From Sipunculus nudus (lineage: Eukaryota; Annelida; Sipuncula; Golfingiida; Sipunculidae), in the NCBI GenBank assembly GCA_026874595.1, contig CM049309.1:8335076-8399075 (forward strand): a stretch of DNA of 64,000 nt, read 5' to 3'. The translations under genes were made by a program, and so were the position numbers. The notes beneath the pieces are model-generated. The model was not told the DNA's origin, ran no database searches, and saw only the letters and a list, made by a program, of their open reading frames with translations. This document shows positions 1 through 12,061 of the stretch, one piece after another (position 1 is the stretch's first letter; each line of letters begins with the position of its first letter).

Positions 1-720
1 CCTCTCTTAACCTATAAATTATAATCATTCTGTCATGTTTCTTCCTCCTCTCCTCCCGCCCCTCTCTTTACCTATATATTATAATCATTCTGTCGTGTTT
101 CTTCCTCCTCTCCTCCCGCCCCTCTCTTTATCTATATATTATAATCATTCTGTCGTGTTTCTTCCTCCTCTCCTCCCGCCCCTCTCTTTAGCTATATATT
201 ATAATCATTCTGTCGTGTTTCTTCCGCCTCTCCTCCCGCCCCTCTCTTTAGCTATATATATAATCATTCTGTCGTGTTTCTTCCTCCTCTCCTCCCGCCC
301 CTCTCTTTACCTATATATTATAATCATTCTGTCATGTTTCTTCCTCCTCTCCTCCCGCCCCTCTCTTAACCTATATATTATTATCATTCTGTCATGTTTC
401 TTCCTCCTCTCCTCCCGCCCCTCTCTTTAGCTATATATTATAATCATTCTGTCGTGTTTCTTCCTCCTCTCCTCCCGCCCCTCTCTTTACCTATATATTA
501 TATAATCATTCTGTCGTGATTCTTCCTCCTCTCCTCCCGCCCCTCTCTTTACCTTTATATTATAATCATTCTGTCGTGTTTCTTCCTCCTCTCCTCCCGC
601 CCCGCTCTTTACCTATATATTATAATCATTCTGTCGTGTTTCTTCCTCCTCTCCTCCCGCTCTTCTCTTTACCTATATATTATAATCATTCTGTCGTGTT
701 TCTTCCTCCTCTCCTCCCGC
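1..720 (+). repeat. Left-edge segment, copy of about 15.23-15.82 kb
   Basis: Positions 1 to about 420 align with 15227-15646 at an offset of 15226. They share the rare order taacctataaatt, tttatct, ttccgcctc, a 59-bp unit and two gtcatg units. Positions 516-720 then align at an offset of 15104 and share the rare ccccgctcttt and cgctcttctc monomers. The left copy has about two extra monomers between these parts, including a 62-bp unit. The window starts inside the array, so the left limit is unknown. Confidence 0.8.
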
Positions 721-2540
721 CCCTCTCTTTAGCTATATATTATAATCATTCTGTCATGTTTCTTCCTCCTCTCCTCCCGCCCCTCTCTTTACCTATATAT
801 TATAATCATTCTGTCGTGTTTCTTCCTCCTCTCCTCCCGCCCCTCTCTTTAGCTATATATTATAATCATTCTGTCGTGTTTCTTCCTCCTCTCCTCCCGC
901 CCCTCTCTTTTCCTATATATTATAATAATTCTGTCGTGTTTCTTCCTCCTCTCCTGCCGCCCCTCTCTTTACCTATATATTATAATCATTCTGTCGTGTT
1001 TCTTCCTCCTCTGCTCCCGCCCCTCTCTTTACCTATATATTATAATCATTCTGTCGTGTTTCTTCCTCTTCTCCTCCCGCCCCTCTCTATTATAATCATT
1101 CTGTCGAGTTTCTTCCTCCTCTCCTCCCGCCCCTCTCTTTACCTATATATTATAATCATTCTGTCGTGTTTCTTCCTCCTCTCCTCCCGCCCCTCTCTTT
1201 ACCCATATATTAAAATCAATCTGTCGTGTTTCTTCCTCCTCTCCTCCCGCCCCTCTCTTTACCTATATATTATAATCATTCTGTCGTGTTTATTCCTCCT
1301 CTCCTCCCGCCCCTCTCTTTCCCTATATATTATAATAATTCTGTCGTGTTTCTTCCTCCTCTCGTACCGCCCCTCTCTTTACCTATATATATATAATCAT
1401 TCTGTCGTGTTTCTTCCTCCTCTCCTCCCGCCCCTCTCTTTACCTATATATTATAATCATTCTGTCGTGTTTCTTCCTCCTCTCCTCCCGCCCCTCTCTT
1501 TAGCTATATATTATAATCATTCTGTCGTGTTTCTTCCTCCTGTCCTCCCGCCCCTCTCTTTACCTATATATTATAATCATTCTGTCGTGTTTCTTCCTCC
1601 TCTCCTCCCGCCCCTCTCTATTAAAATCATTCTGTCGTGTTTCTTCCTCCTCTCCTCCCGCACCCCTCTTTAGCTATATATTATAATCATTCTGTCGTGT
1701 TTCTTCCTCCTCTCCTCCCGCCCCTCTCTTTAGCTATATATTATAATCATTCTGTCGTGTTTCTTACTCCTCTCCTCCCCCCCCCTCTCTTTACCTATAT
1801 ATTATAATCATTCTGTCGTGTTTCTTCCTCCTCTCCTCCCGCCCCTCTCTTTACCTATATATTATAATCATTCTGTCATGTTTCTTCCTCCTCTCCTCCC
1901 GCCCCTCTCTTTAGCTATATATTATTATCATTCTGTCGTGTTTCTTCCTCCTCTCCTCCCGCCCCTCTCTTTACCTATATATTATAATCATTCTGTCGTG
2001 TTTCTTCCTCCTCTCCTCCCGCTCCTCTCTTTACCTATATATTATAATCATTCTGTCGTGTTTCTTCCTCCTCTCCTCCCGCCCCTCTCTTTACCTATAT
2101 ATTATAATCATTCTGTCGTGTTTCTTCCTCCTCTCCTCCCGCCCCTCTCTTTATCTATATATTATAATCATTCTGTCGTGTTTCTTACTCCTCTCCTCCC
2201 GCCCCTCTCTTTAGCTATATATTATAATCATTCTGTCGTGTTTCTTCCTCCTCTCCTCCCGCCCCTCTCTTTAGCTATATATATAATCATTCTGTCGTGT
2301 TTCTTCCTCCTCTCCTCCCGCCCCTCTCTTTACCTATATATTATAATCATTCTGTCATGTTTCTTCCTCCTCTCCTCCCGCCCCTCTCTTTACCTATATA
2401 TTATTATCATTCTGTCATGTTTCTTCCTCCTCTCCTCCTGCCCCTCTCTTTAGCTATATATTATAATCATTCTGTCGTGTTTCTTCCTCCTCTCCTCCCG
2501 CCCCTCTCTTTACCTATATATTATATAATCATTCTGTCGT
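721..2540 (+). repeat. Segment related to 19.0-21.06 and 22.1-23.97 kb
   Basis: The order of marked monomers matches 19.2-21.06 kb at an offset of 18518, then 18517 after a 61-bp monomer. Shared marks include ctgctccc, cctcttctc followed by a 50-bp unit, the gtcgag unit, the taccc-atat/taaaatc unit, the ctcgtacc unit with a 61-bp linker, and gcacccctc. It holds the only two 50-bp monomers (junctions near 1087 and 1620) left of 19.6 kb. Several private changes, such as aaaatcaatctg near 1215 and tcctgtcc near 1540, show more divergence here than between the 19-kb and 22-kb copies. Confidence 0.8.
1741..1801 (+). repeat. 61-bp monomer with a nine-C run
   Basis: The consensus cccgcccc is replaced by nine consecutive C (1777-1785). 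The G is lost and one C gained, giving a 61-bp unit. It is one of the few length changes outside the AT-rich linker, and it destroys the GC-box core in this copy. Confidence 0.9.
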
Positions 2541-3840
2541 GATTCTTCCTCCTCTCCTCCCGCCCCTCTCTTTACCTTTATATTATAATCATTCTGTCGT
2601 GTTTCTTCCTCCTCTCCTCCCGCCCCTCTCTTTACCTATATATTATAATCATTCTGTCGTGTTTCTTCCTCCTCTCCTCCCGCCCCTCTCTTTACCTATA
2701 TATTATAATCATTCTGTCGTGTTTCTTCCTCCTCTCCTCCCGCCCCTCTCTTTACCTATATATTATAATCATTCTGTCGTGTTTCTTCCTACTCTCCTCC
2801 CGCCCCTCTCTTTACCTATATATTATAATCATTCTGTCGTGTTTCTTACTCCTCTCCTCCCGCCCCTCTCTTTACCTAAATATTATAATCATTCTGTCGT
2901 GTTTCTTCCTCCTCTCCTCCCGCCCCTCTCTTTACCTATATATTATTATCATTCTGTCGTGTTTCTTCCTCCTCTCCTCCCGCCCCTCTCTTTACCTATA
3001 TATTATAATCATTCTGTCGTGTTTATTCCTCCTCTCCTCCCGCCCCTCTCTTTAGCTATATATTATAATCATTCTGTCGTGTTTATTCCTCCTCTCCTCC
3101 CGCCCCACTCTTTACCTATATATATAATCATTCTGTCGTGTTTCTTCCTCTTCTCCTCCCGCCCCTCTCTTAACCTATAAATTATAATCATTCTGTCGTG
3201 TTTCTTCCTCCTCTCCTCCCGCCCCTCTCTTTACCTATATATTATAATCATTCTGTCGTGTTTCTTCCTCCTCTCCTCCCGCCCCTCTCTTTACCTATAT
3301 ATTATAATCATTCTGTCATGTTTCTTCCTCCTCTCCTCCCGCACCTCTCTTTAGCTATATATTATAATCATTCTGTCGTGTTTCTTCCTCCTCTCCTCCC
3401 GCACCTCTCTTTACCTATATATATAATCATTCTGTCGTGTTTCTTCCTCCTCTCCTCCCGGCCCTCTCTTTAGCTATATATTATAATCATTCTGTCATGT
3501 TTCTTCCTCCTCTCCTCCCGACCCTCTCTTTACCTATTTATTATTATCATTCTGTCGTGTTTCTTCCTCCTCTCCTCCCGCCCCTCTCTTTACCTATATA
3601 TTATAATCATTCTGTCGTGTTTCTTACTCCTCTCCTCCCGCCCCTCTCTTTACCTATATATTATAATCATTCTGTCGTGTTTCTTACTCCTCTCCTCCCG
3701 CCCCTCTCTTTACCTATATATTATAATCATTCTGTCGTGTTTCTTCCTCCTCTCCTCCCGCCCCTCTATTTACCTTTATATTATAATCATTCTGTCGTGT
3801 TTCTTACTCCTCTCCTCCCGCCCCTCTCTTTACCTATATA

Positions 3841-3900
3841 TTATAATCATTCTGTCGTGTTTCTTCCTCCTCTCCTCCCGCCCCTCTCTTTACCTATATA
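3841..3900 (+). repeat. Representative consensus monomer (60 bp)
   Basis: This copy matches the commonest base at every position. In order it holds an AT-rich start (ttataatcat), tctgtcgtgt with one CpG, a 20-nt pure pyrimidine run at 3860-3879, one G at 3880 (second CpG, inside tcccgcccc), an 11-nt pyrimidine run at 3881-3891, then tacctatata leading into the next copy. Main polymorphic sites in other copies are gtcgtg/gtcatg, tttacc/tttagc, ttataatc/ttattatc, cttcctcc/cttactcc, cttcctcc/cttcctac, cccctctc/cccctatc and cccctctc/cccttctc. Confidence 0.97.
3866..3884 (-). other. G-rich purine motif with GC-box-like core, one per monomer (example)
   Basis: On the minus strand this 19-nt stretch reads as successive G runs of 4, 3, 2, 2 and 2 separated by 1-3 nt. 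Its core GGGGCGGGA (3876-3884 on +) resembles the GC box bound by Sp1/KLF-type factors and the G-rich sites of MAZ-type factors. The same run pattern could form a quadruplex (two-tetrad or GGA-repeat type), and the pyrimidine strand could form a triplex. The motif recurs in nearly every monomer, so the array carries about a thousand copies. The motif is seen directly; binding or folding is inference. Confidence 0.55.
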
Positions 3901-4759
3901 TTATAATCATTCTGTCGTGTTTCTTCCTCCTCTCCTCCCGCCCCTCTCTTTACCTATATATTATAATCATTCTGTCGTGTTTCTTCCTCCTCTCCTCCCG
4001 CCCCTCTCTTTACCTATATATTATAATCATTCTGTCGTGTTTCTTACTCCTCTCCTCCCGCCCCTCTCTTTACCTAAATATTATAATCATTCTGTCGTGT
4101 TTCTTCCTCCTCTCCTCCCGCCCCTCTCTTTACCTATATATTATTATCATTCTGTCGTGTTTCTTCCTCCTCTCCTCCCGCCCCTCTCTTTACCTATATA
4201 TTATAATCATTCTGTCGTGTTTATTCCTCCTCTCCTCCCGCCCCTCTCTTTAGCTATATATTATAATCATTCTGTCGTGTTTCTTCCTCCTCTCCTCCCG
4301 CCCCACTCTTTACCTATATATTATAATCATTCTGTCGTGTTTCTTCCTCTTCTCCTCCCGCCCCTCTCTTAACCTATAAATTATAATCATTCTGTCGTGT
4401 TTCTTCCTCCTCTCCTCCCGCCCCTCTCTTTACCTATATATTATAATCATTCTGTCGTGTTTCTTCCTCCTCTCCTCCCGCCCCTCTCTTTACCTATATA
4501 TTATAATCATTCTGTCCTGTTTCTTCCTCCTCTCCTCCCGCCCCTCTCTTTACCTATATATTATAATCATTCTGTCGTGTTTCTTCCTCCTCTCCTCCCG
4601 CCCCTCTCTTTACCTATATATTATAATCATTCTGTCGTGTTTCTTCCTCCTCTCCTCCCGCCCCTCTCTTTACCTATATATTATAATCATTCTGTCGTGT
4701 TTCTTCCTCCTCTCCTCCCGCCCCTCTCTTTATCTATATATTATAATCATTCTGTCGTG

Positions 4760-4793
4760 TTTCTTCCTCCTCTCCTCCCGCCCCTCTCTTTAG
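4760..4793 (+). other. Splice-acceptor-like polypyrimidine tract plus TTTAG (example of tttag monomers)
   Basis: In monomers where tttacct is changed to tttagct, the long pyrimidine tract (interrupted by one G) ends in TTTAG followed by C. This fits the general eukaryotic 3' splice-site pattern of a pyrimidine tract followed by YAG. Hundreds of monomers carry this change. A subset reads tttaggtata, which adds GT directly after AG. I see no exons or genes nearby, so this is sequence resemblance only. Confidence 0.35.
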
Positions 4794-7700
4794 CTATATA
4801 TTATAATCATTCTGTCGTGTTTCTTCCTCCTCTCCTCCCGCCCCTCTCTTTAGCTATATATATAATCATTCTGTCGTGTTTCTTCCTCCTCTCCTCCCGC
4901 CCCTCTCTTTACCTATATATTATAATCATTCTGTCATGTTTCTTCCTCCTCTCCTCCCGCCCCTCTCTTTACCTATATATATAATCATTCTGTCATGTTT
5001 CTTCCTCCTCTCCTCCCGCCCCTCTCTTTAGCTATATATTATTATCATTCTGTCATGTTTCTTCCTCCTCTCCTCCCGCCCCTCTCTTTAGCTATATATT
5101 ATAATCATTCTGTCGTGTTTCTTCCTCCTCTCCTCCCGCCCCTCTCTTTACCTATATATTATATAATCATTCTGTCGTGATTCTTCCTCCTCTCCTCCCG
5201 CCCCTCTCTTTACCTTTATATTATAATCATTCTGTCGTGTTTCTTCCTCCTCTCCTCCCGCCCCTCTCTTTACCTATATATTATAATCAGTCTGTCGTGT
5301 TTCTTCCTCCTCTCCTCCCGCCCCTCTCTTTACCTATATATTATAATCATTCTGTCATGTTTCTTCCTCCTCTCCTCCCGCACCTCTCTTTAGCTATATA
5401 TTATAATCATTCTGTCGTGTTTCTTCCTCCTCTCCTCTCGCCCCTCTCTTTACCTATATATTATAATCATTCTGTCGTGTTTCTTCCTCCTCACCTCCCG
5501 CCCCTCTCTTTACCTATATATTATAATCATTCTGTCGTGTTTCTTACTCCTCTCCTCCCGCCCCTCTCTTTACCTATATATTATAATCATTCTGTCGTGT
5601 TTCTTCCTCCTCTCCTCCCGCCCCTCTCTTTACCTATATATTATAATCATTCTGTCGTGTTTCTTCCTCCTCTCCTCCCGCCCCTCTCTTTACCTATATA
5701 TTATAATCATTCTGTCGTGTTTCTTCCTCCTCTCCTCCCGCCCCTCTCTTTAGCTATATATTATAATCATTCTGTCGTGTTTCTTCCTCCTCTCCTCCCG
5801 CCCCTCTCTTTACCTATATATTATAATCATTCTGTCGTGTTTATTCCTCCTCTCCTCCCGCCCCTCTCTTTAGCTATATATTATAATCATTCTGTCGTGT
5901 TTCTTCCTCCTCTCCTCCCGCCCCACTCTTTACCTATATATATAATCATTCTGTCGTGTTTCTTCCTCTTCTCCTCCCGCCCCTCTCTTAACCTATAAAT
6001 TATAATCATTCTGTCGTGTTTCTTCCTCCTCTCCTCCCGCCCCTCTCTTTACCTATATATTATAATCATTCTGTCGTGTTTCTTCCTCCTCTCCTCCCGC
6101 CCCTCTCTTTACCTATATATTATAATCATTCTGTCATGTTTCTTCCTCCTCTCCTCCCGCACCTCTCTTTAGCTATATATTATAATCATTCTGTCGTGTT
6201 TCTTCCTCCTCTCCTCCCGCCCCTCTCTTTACCTATATATATAATCATTCTGTCGTGTTTCTTCCTCCTCTCCTCCCGCCCCTCTCTTTAGCTATATATT
6301 ATAATCATTCTGTCATGTTTCTTCCTCCTCTCCTCCCGACCCTCTCTTTACCTATGTATTATTATCATTCTGTCGTGTTTCTTCCTCCTCTCCTCCCGCC
6401 CCTCTCTTTACCTATATATTATTATCATTCTGTCGTGTTTCTTCCTCCTCTCCTCCCGCCCCTCTCTTTACCTATATATTATATAATCATTCTGTCGTGA
6501 TTCTTCCTCCTCTCCTCCCGCCCCTCTCTTTAGCTATATATTATAATCATTCTGTCGTGTTTCTTCCTCCTCTCCTCCCGCCCCTCTCTTTACCTATATA
6601 TTATATAATCATTCTGTCGTGATTCTTCCTCCTCTCCTCCCGCCCCTCTCTTTAGCTATATATTATAATCATTCTGTCGTGTTTCTTCCTCCTCTCCTCC
6701 CGCCCCTCTCTTTACCTATATATTATATAATCATTCTGTCGTGATTCTTCCTCCTCTCCTCCCGCCCCTCTCTTTACCTTTATATTATAATCATTCTGTC
6801 GTGTTTCTTCCTCCTCTCCTCCCGCCCCTCTCTTCAGTTATATATTATAATCATTCTGTCGTGTTTCTTCCTCCTCTCCTCCCGCCCCTCTCTTTAGCTA
6901 TATATTATAATCATTCTGTCGTGTTTCTTCCTCCTCTCCTCCCGCCCCTCTCTTTAGCTATATATTATAATCATTCTGTCGTGTTTCTTCCCCCTCTCCT
7001 CCCGCCCCTCTCTTAAGTTATATATTATAATCATTCTGTCGTGTTTCTTCCTCCTCTCCTCCCGTCCCTCTCTTTACCTATATATTATAATCATTCTGTC
7101 GTGTTTCTTCCTCCTCTCCTCCCGCCCCTCTCTTTAGCTATATATTATAATCATTCTGTCGTGTTTCTTCCTCCTCTCCTCCCGCCCCTCTCTTTAGTTA
7201 TATATTATAATCATTCTGTCGAATTTCTTACTCCTCTCCTCCCGCCCCTCTCTTTAGCTATATATTATAATCATTCTGTCGTGTTTCTTCCTCCTCTCCT
7301 CCCGCCCCTCTCTTTACCTATATATTATAATCATTCTGTCGTGTTTCTTCCTCCTCTCCTCTCGCCCCTCTCTTTACCTATATATTATAATCATTCTGTC
7401 GTGTTTCTTCCTCCTCTCCTCCCGCCCCTCTCTTTACCTATATATTATAATCATTCTGTCGTGTTTCTTACTCCTCTCCTCCCGCCCCTCTCTTTACCTA
7501 TATATTATAATCATTCTGTCGTGTTTCTTACTCCTCTCCTCCCGCCCCTCTCTTTACCTATATATTATAATCATTCTGTCGTGTTTCTTCCTCCTCTCCT
7601 CCCGCCCCTCTCTTTACCTATATATTATAATCATTCTGTCGTGTTTCTTCCTCCTCTCCTCCCGCCCCTCTCTTTAGCTATATATTATAATCATTCTGTC

Positions 7701-8181
7701 GTGTTTCTTCCTCCTCTCCTCCCGCCCCTCTCTTTACCTATATATTATAATCATTCTGTCGTGTTTATTCCTCCTCTCCTCCCGCCCCTCTCTTTAGCTA
7801 TATATTATAATCATTCTGTCGTGTTTCTTCCTCCTCTCCTCCCGCCCCACTCTTTACCTATATATATATAATCATTCTGTCGTGTTTCTTCCTCTTCTCC
7901 TCCCGCCCCTCTCTTAACCTATAAATTATAATCATTCTGTCGTGTTTCTTCCTCCTCTCCTCCCGCCCCTCTCTTTACCTATATATTATAATCATTCTGT
8001 CGTGTTTCTTCCTCCTCTCCTCCCGCCCCTCTCTTTACCTATATATTATAATCATTCTGTCATGTTTCTTCCTCCTCTCCTCCCGCACCTCTCTTTAGCT
8101 ATATATTATAATCATTCTGTCGTGTTTCTTCCTCTTCTCCTCCCGCCCCTCTCTTAACCTATAAATTATAATCATTCTGTC

Positions 8182-9060
8182 GTGTTTCTTCCTCCTCTCC
8201 TCCCGCCCCTCTCTTTACCTATATATTATAATCATTCTGTCGTGTTTCTTCCTCCTCTCCTCCCGCCCCTCTCTTTACCTATATATTATAATCATTCTGT
8301 CATGTTTCTTCCTCCTCTCCTCCCGCACCTCTCTTTAGCTATATATTATAATCATTCTGTCGTGTTTCTTCCTCCTCTCCTCCCGACCCTCTCTTTACCT
8401 ATATATATAATCATTCTGTCGTGTTTCTTCCTCCTCTCCTCCCGCCCCTCTCTTTAGCTATATATTATAATCATTCTGTCATGTTTCTTCCTCCTCTCCT
8501 CCCGACCCTCTCTTTACCTATATATTATTATCATTCTGTCGTGTTTCTTCCTCCTCTCCTCCCGCCCCTCTCTTTACCTATATATTATTATCATTCTGTC
8601 GTGTTTCTTCCTCCTCTCCTCCCGCCCCTCTCTTTAGCTATATATATTAATCATTCTGTCGTGTTTCTTCCTCCTCTCCTCCCGCCCCTCTCTTTACCTA
8701 TATATTATATAATCATTCTGTCGTGATTCTTCCTCCTCTCCTCCCGCCCCTCTCTTTACCTTTATATTATAATCATTCTGTCTTGTTTCTTCCTCCTCTC
8801 CTCCCGCCCCTATCTTTACCTATATATTATAATCATTCTGTCGTGTTTCTTCCTCCTCTCCTCCCGCCCTTCTCTTTACCTATATATTATAATCATTCTG
8901 TCGTGTTTCTTCCTCCTCTCCTCCCGCCCCTCTCTTTACCTATATATATAATCATTCTGTCGTGTTTCTTCCTCCTCTCCTCCCGCCCCTCTCTTTTCCT
9001 ATATATTATAATCATTCTGTCGTGTTTCTTCCTCCTCTCCTCCCGCCCCTCTCTTTAGCT
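8182..9060 (+). repeat. Duplicated block, copy 1 (partner 9863-10741)
   Basis: The order of marked monomers is the same in both copies at a constant offset of 1681. The marks are gtcatg, gcacctc, a 59-bp unit, cgaccctc, two ttattatc units, the rearranged linker tatatattaatc, a 62-bp unit, gtcttg, cccctatc, cccttctc and a ttttcc unit. Shared single-copy-type variants such as gtcttg (near 8784 and 10464) show that the pair comes from one duplication. Confidence 0.85.
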
Positions 9061-9862
9061 ATATATTATAATCATTCTGTCGTGTTTCTTCCTCCTCTCC
9101 TCCCGCCCCTCTCTTTAGTTATATATTATAATCATTCTGTCGAATTTCTTACTCCTCTCCTCCCGCCCCTCTCTTTAGCTATATATTATAATCATTCTGT
9201 CGTGTTTCTTCCTCCTCTCCTCCCGCCCCTCTCTTTACCTATATATTATAATCATTCTGTCGTGTTTCTTCCTCCTCTCCTCTCGCCCCTCTCTTTACCT
9301 ATATATTATAATCATTCTGTCGTGTTTCTTCCTCCTCTCCTCCCGCCCCTCTCTTTACCTATATATAATAATCATTCTGTCGTGTTTCTTACTCCTCTCC
9401 TCCCGCCCCTCTCTTTACCTATATATTATAATCATTCTGTCGTGTTTCTTACTCCTCTCCTCCCGCCCCTCTCTTTACCTATATATTATAATCATTCTGT
9501 CGTGTTTCTTCCTCCTCTCCTCCCGCCCCTCTCTTTACCTATATATTATAATCATTCTGTCGTGTTTCTTCCTCCTCTCCTCCCGCCCCTCTCTTTAGCT
9601 ATATATTATAATCATTCTGTCGTGTTTCTTCCTCCTCTCCTCCCGCCCCTCTCTTTACCTATATATTATAATCATTCTGTCGTGTTTATTCCTCCTCTCC
9701 TCCCGCCCCTCTCTTTAGCTATATATTATAATCATTCTGTCGTGTTTCTTCCTCCTCTCCTCCCGCCCCACTCTTTACCTATATATGTATAATCATTCTG
9801 TCGTGTTTCTTCCTCTTCTCCTCCCGCCCCTCTCTTAACCTATAAATTATAATCATTCTGTC

Positions 9863-10741
9863 GTGTTTCTTCCTCCTCTCCTCCCGCCCCTCTCTTTACC
9901 TATATATTATAATCATTCTGTCGTGTTTCTTCCTCCTCTCCTCCCGCCCCTCTCTTTACCTATATATTATAATCATTCTGTCATGTTTCTTCCTCCTCTC
10001 CTCCCGCACCTCTCTTTAGCTATATATTATAATCATTCTGTCGTGTTTCTTCCTCCTCTCCTCCCGCCCCTCTCTTTACCTATATATATAATCATTCTGT
10101 CGTGTTTCTTCCTCCTCTCCTCCCGCCCCTCTCTTTAGCTATATATTATAATCATTCTGTCATGTTTCTTCCTCCTCTCCTCCCGACCCTCTCTTTACCT
10201 ATATATTATTATCATTCTGTCGTGTTTCTTCCTCCTCTCCTCCCGCCCCTCTCTTTACCTATATATTATTATCATTCTGTCGTGTTTCTTCCTCCTCTCC
10301 TCCCGCCCCTCTCTTTAGCTATATATATTAATCATTCTGTCGTGTTTCTTCCTCCTCTCCTCCCGCCCCTCTCTTTACCTATATATTATATAATCATTCT
10401 GTCGTGATTCTTCCTCCTCTCCTCCCGCCCCTCTCTTTACCTTTATATTATAATCATTCTGTCTTGTTTCTTCCTCCTCTCCTCCCGCCCCTATCTTTAC
10501 CTATATATTATAATCATTCTGTCGTGTTTCTTCCTCCTCTCCTCCCGCCCTTCTCTTTACCTATATATTATAATCATTCTGTCGTGTTTCTTCCTCCTCT
10601 CCTCCCGCCCCTCTCTTTACCTATATATATAATCATTCTGTCGTGTTTCTTCCTCCTCTCCTCCCGCCCCTCTCTTTTCCTATATATTATAATCATTCTG
10701 TCGTGTTTCTTCCTCCTCTCCTCCCGCCCCTATCTTTACCT
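9863..10741 (+). repeat. Duplicated block, copy 2 (partner 8182-9060)
   Basis: Second copy of the 1681-bp-offset duplication. It matches copy 1 in nearly every diagnostic variant, including the tatatattaatc linker and the gtcttg monomer. One difference is cgcccctctc here where copy 1 has cgaccctctc (near 8386). After 10700 the two copies diverge: cccctatcttt here, tttagc in copy 1. Confidence 0.85.
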
Positions 10742-12061
10742 ATATATTATAATCATTCTGTCGTGTTTCTTCCTCCTCTCCTCCCGCCCCTCTCTTTACC
10801 TATATATATAATCATTCTGTCGTGTTTCTTCCTCTTCTCCTCCCGCCCCTCTCTTAACCTATAAATTATAATCATTCTGTCATGTTTCTTCCTCCTCTCC
10901 TCCCGCCCCTCTCTTAACCTATATATTATAATCATTCTGTCGTGTTTCTTCCTCCTCTCCTCCCGCCCCTCTCTTTATCTATATATTATAATCATTCTGT
11001 CGTGTTTCTTCCTCCTCTCCTCCCGCCCCTCTCTTTAGCTATATATTATAATCATTCTGTCGTGTTTCTTCCGCCTCTCCTCCCGCCCCACTCTTTAGCT
11101 ATATATATAATCATTCTGTCGTGTTTCTTCCTCCTCTCCTCCCGCCCCTCTCTTTACCTATATATTATAATCATTCTGTCATGTTTCTTCCTCCTCTCCT
11201 CCCGCCCCTCTCTTAACCTATATATTATTATCATTCTGTCATGTTTCTTCCTCCTCTCCTCCCGCCCCTCTCTTTACCTTTATATTATAATCATTCTGTC
11301 GTGTTTCTTCCTCCTCTCCTCCCGCCCTTCTCTTTACCTATATATTATAATCATTCTGTCGTGTTTCTTCCTCCTCTCCTCCCGCCCTTCTCTTTACCTA
11401 TATATTATAATCATTCTGTCATGTTTCTTCCTCCTCTCCTCCCGCCCCTCTCTTTACCTATATATATAATCATTCTGTCGTGTTTTTTCCTCCTCTCCTC
11501 CCGCCCCTCTCTTTTCCTATATATTATAATCATTCTGTCGTGTTTCTTCCTCCTCTCCTCCCGCCCCTCTCTTTACCTATATATTATAATCATTCTGTCG
11601 TGTTTCTTCCTCCTCTCCTCCCGCCCCTCTCTTTAGCTATATATTATAATCATTCTGTCGTGTTTCTTCCTCCTCTCCTCCCGCCCCTCTCTTTACCTAT
11701 ATATTATAATCATTCTGTCATGTTTCTTCCTCCTCTCCTCCCGCCCCTCTCTTTACCTATATGTTATAATCATTCTGTCGTGTTTCTTCCTCCTCTCCTC
11801 CCGCCCCTCTCTTTACCTATATATATAATCATTCTGTCGTGTTTCTTCCTCCTCTCCTCCCGCCCCTCTCTTTACCTATATATATAATCATTCTGTCGTG
11901 TTTCTTCCTCCTCTCCTCCCGCCCCTCTCTTTTCCTATATATTATAATAATTCTGTCGTGTTTCTTCCTCCTCTCCTCCCGCCCCTCTCTTTACCTATAT
12001 AGTATAATCATTCTGTCGTGTTTCTTCCTCCTCTCCTCCCGCCCCTCTCTTTACCTATATA

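Larger units (their letters stand above)
2541..10860 (+). repeat. Domain A, left part: nested 1.7-2.8 kb repeats marked by taacctataaatt
   Basis: This stretch is built from related blocks that end in a ccccactcttt monomer, a cctcttctc monomer and then the marker taacctataaatt. The marker lies near 3172, 4371, 5989, 7914, 8154, 9837 and 10855. Near-identical pairs include 3198-3473 with 6016-6291 (offset 2818), 7041-7871 with 8962-9792 (offset 1921, sharing a rare gtcgaatttcttact monomer near 7221 and 9141), and 8182-9060 with 9863-10741 (offset 1681). Length classes are 59, 60, 61 and 62 bp. No 50-bp monomers occur here. Confidence 0.85.

Noticed and set aside
3841-3900. Bacterial -10 box (tataat) and TATA box in each monomer
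   Set aside because: tataat lies in the AT-rich linker of every unit with no matching -35 element, start site or gene. It is a composition effect, and the context looks eukaryotic.
8641-8700. Rearranged linker tatatattaatc as a separate sub-family or insertion
   Set aside because: The unit is still 60 bp and differs only by a local base swap. The copies near 8641, 10321 and 17341 are explained by block duplication.
10753-10935. Sixty-codon minus-strand open frame rich in Arg, Glu and Lys
   Set aside because: It is the complement of three monomers whose linker variants happen to remove the usual minus-strand TAA. It has no distinct features.
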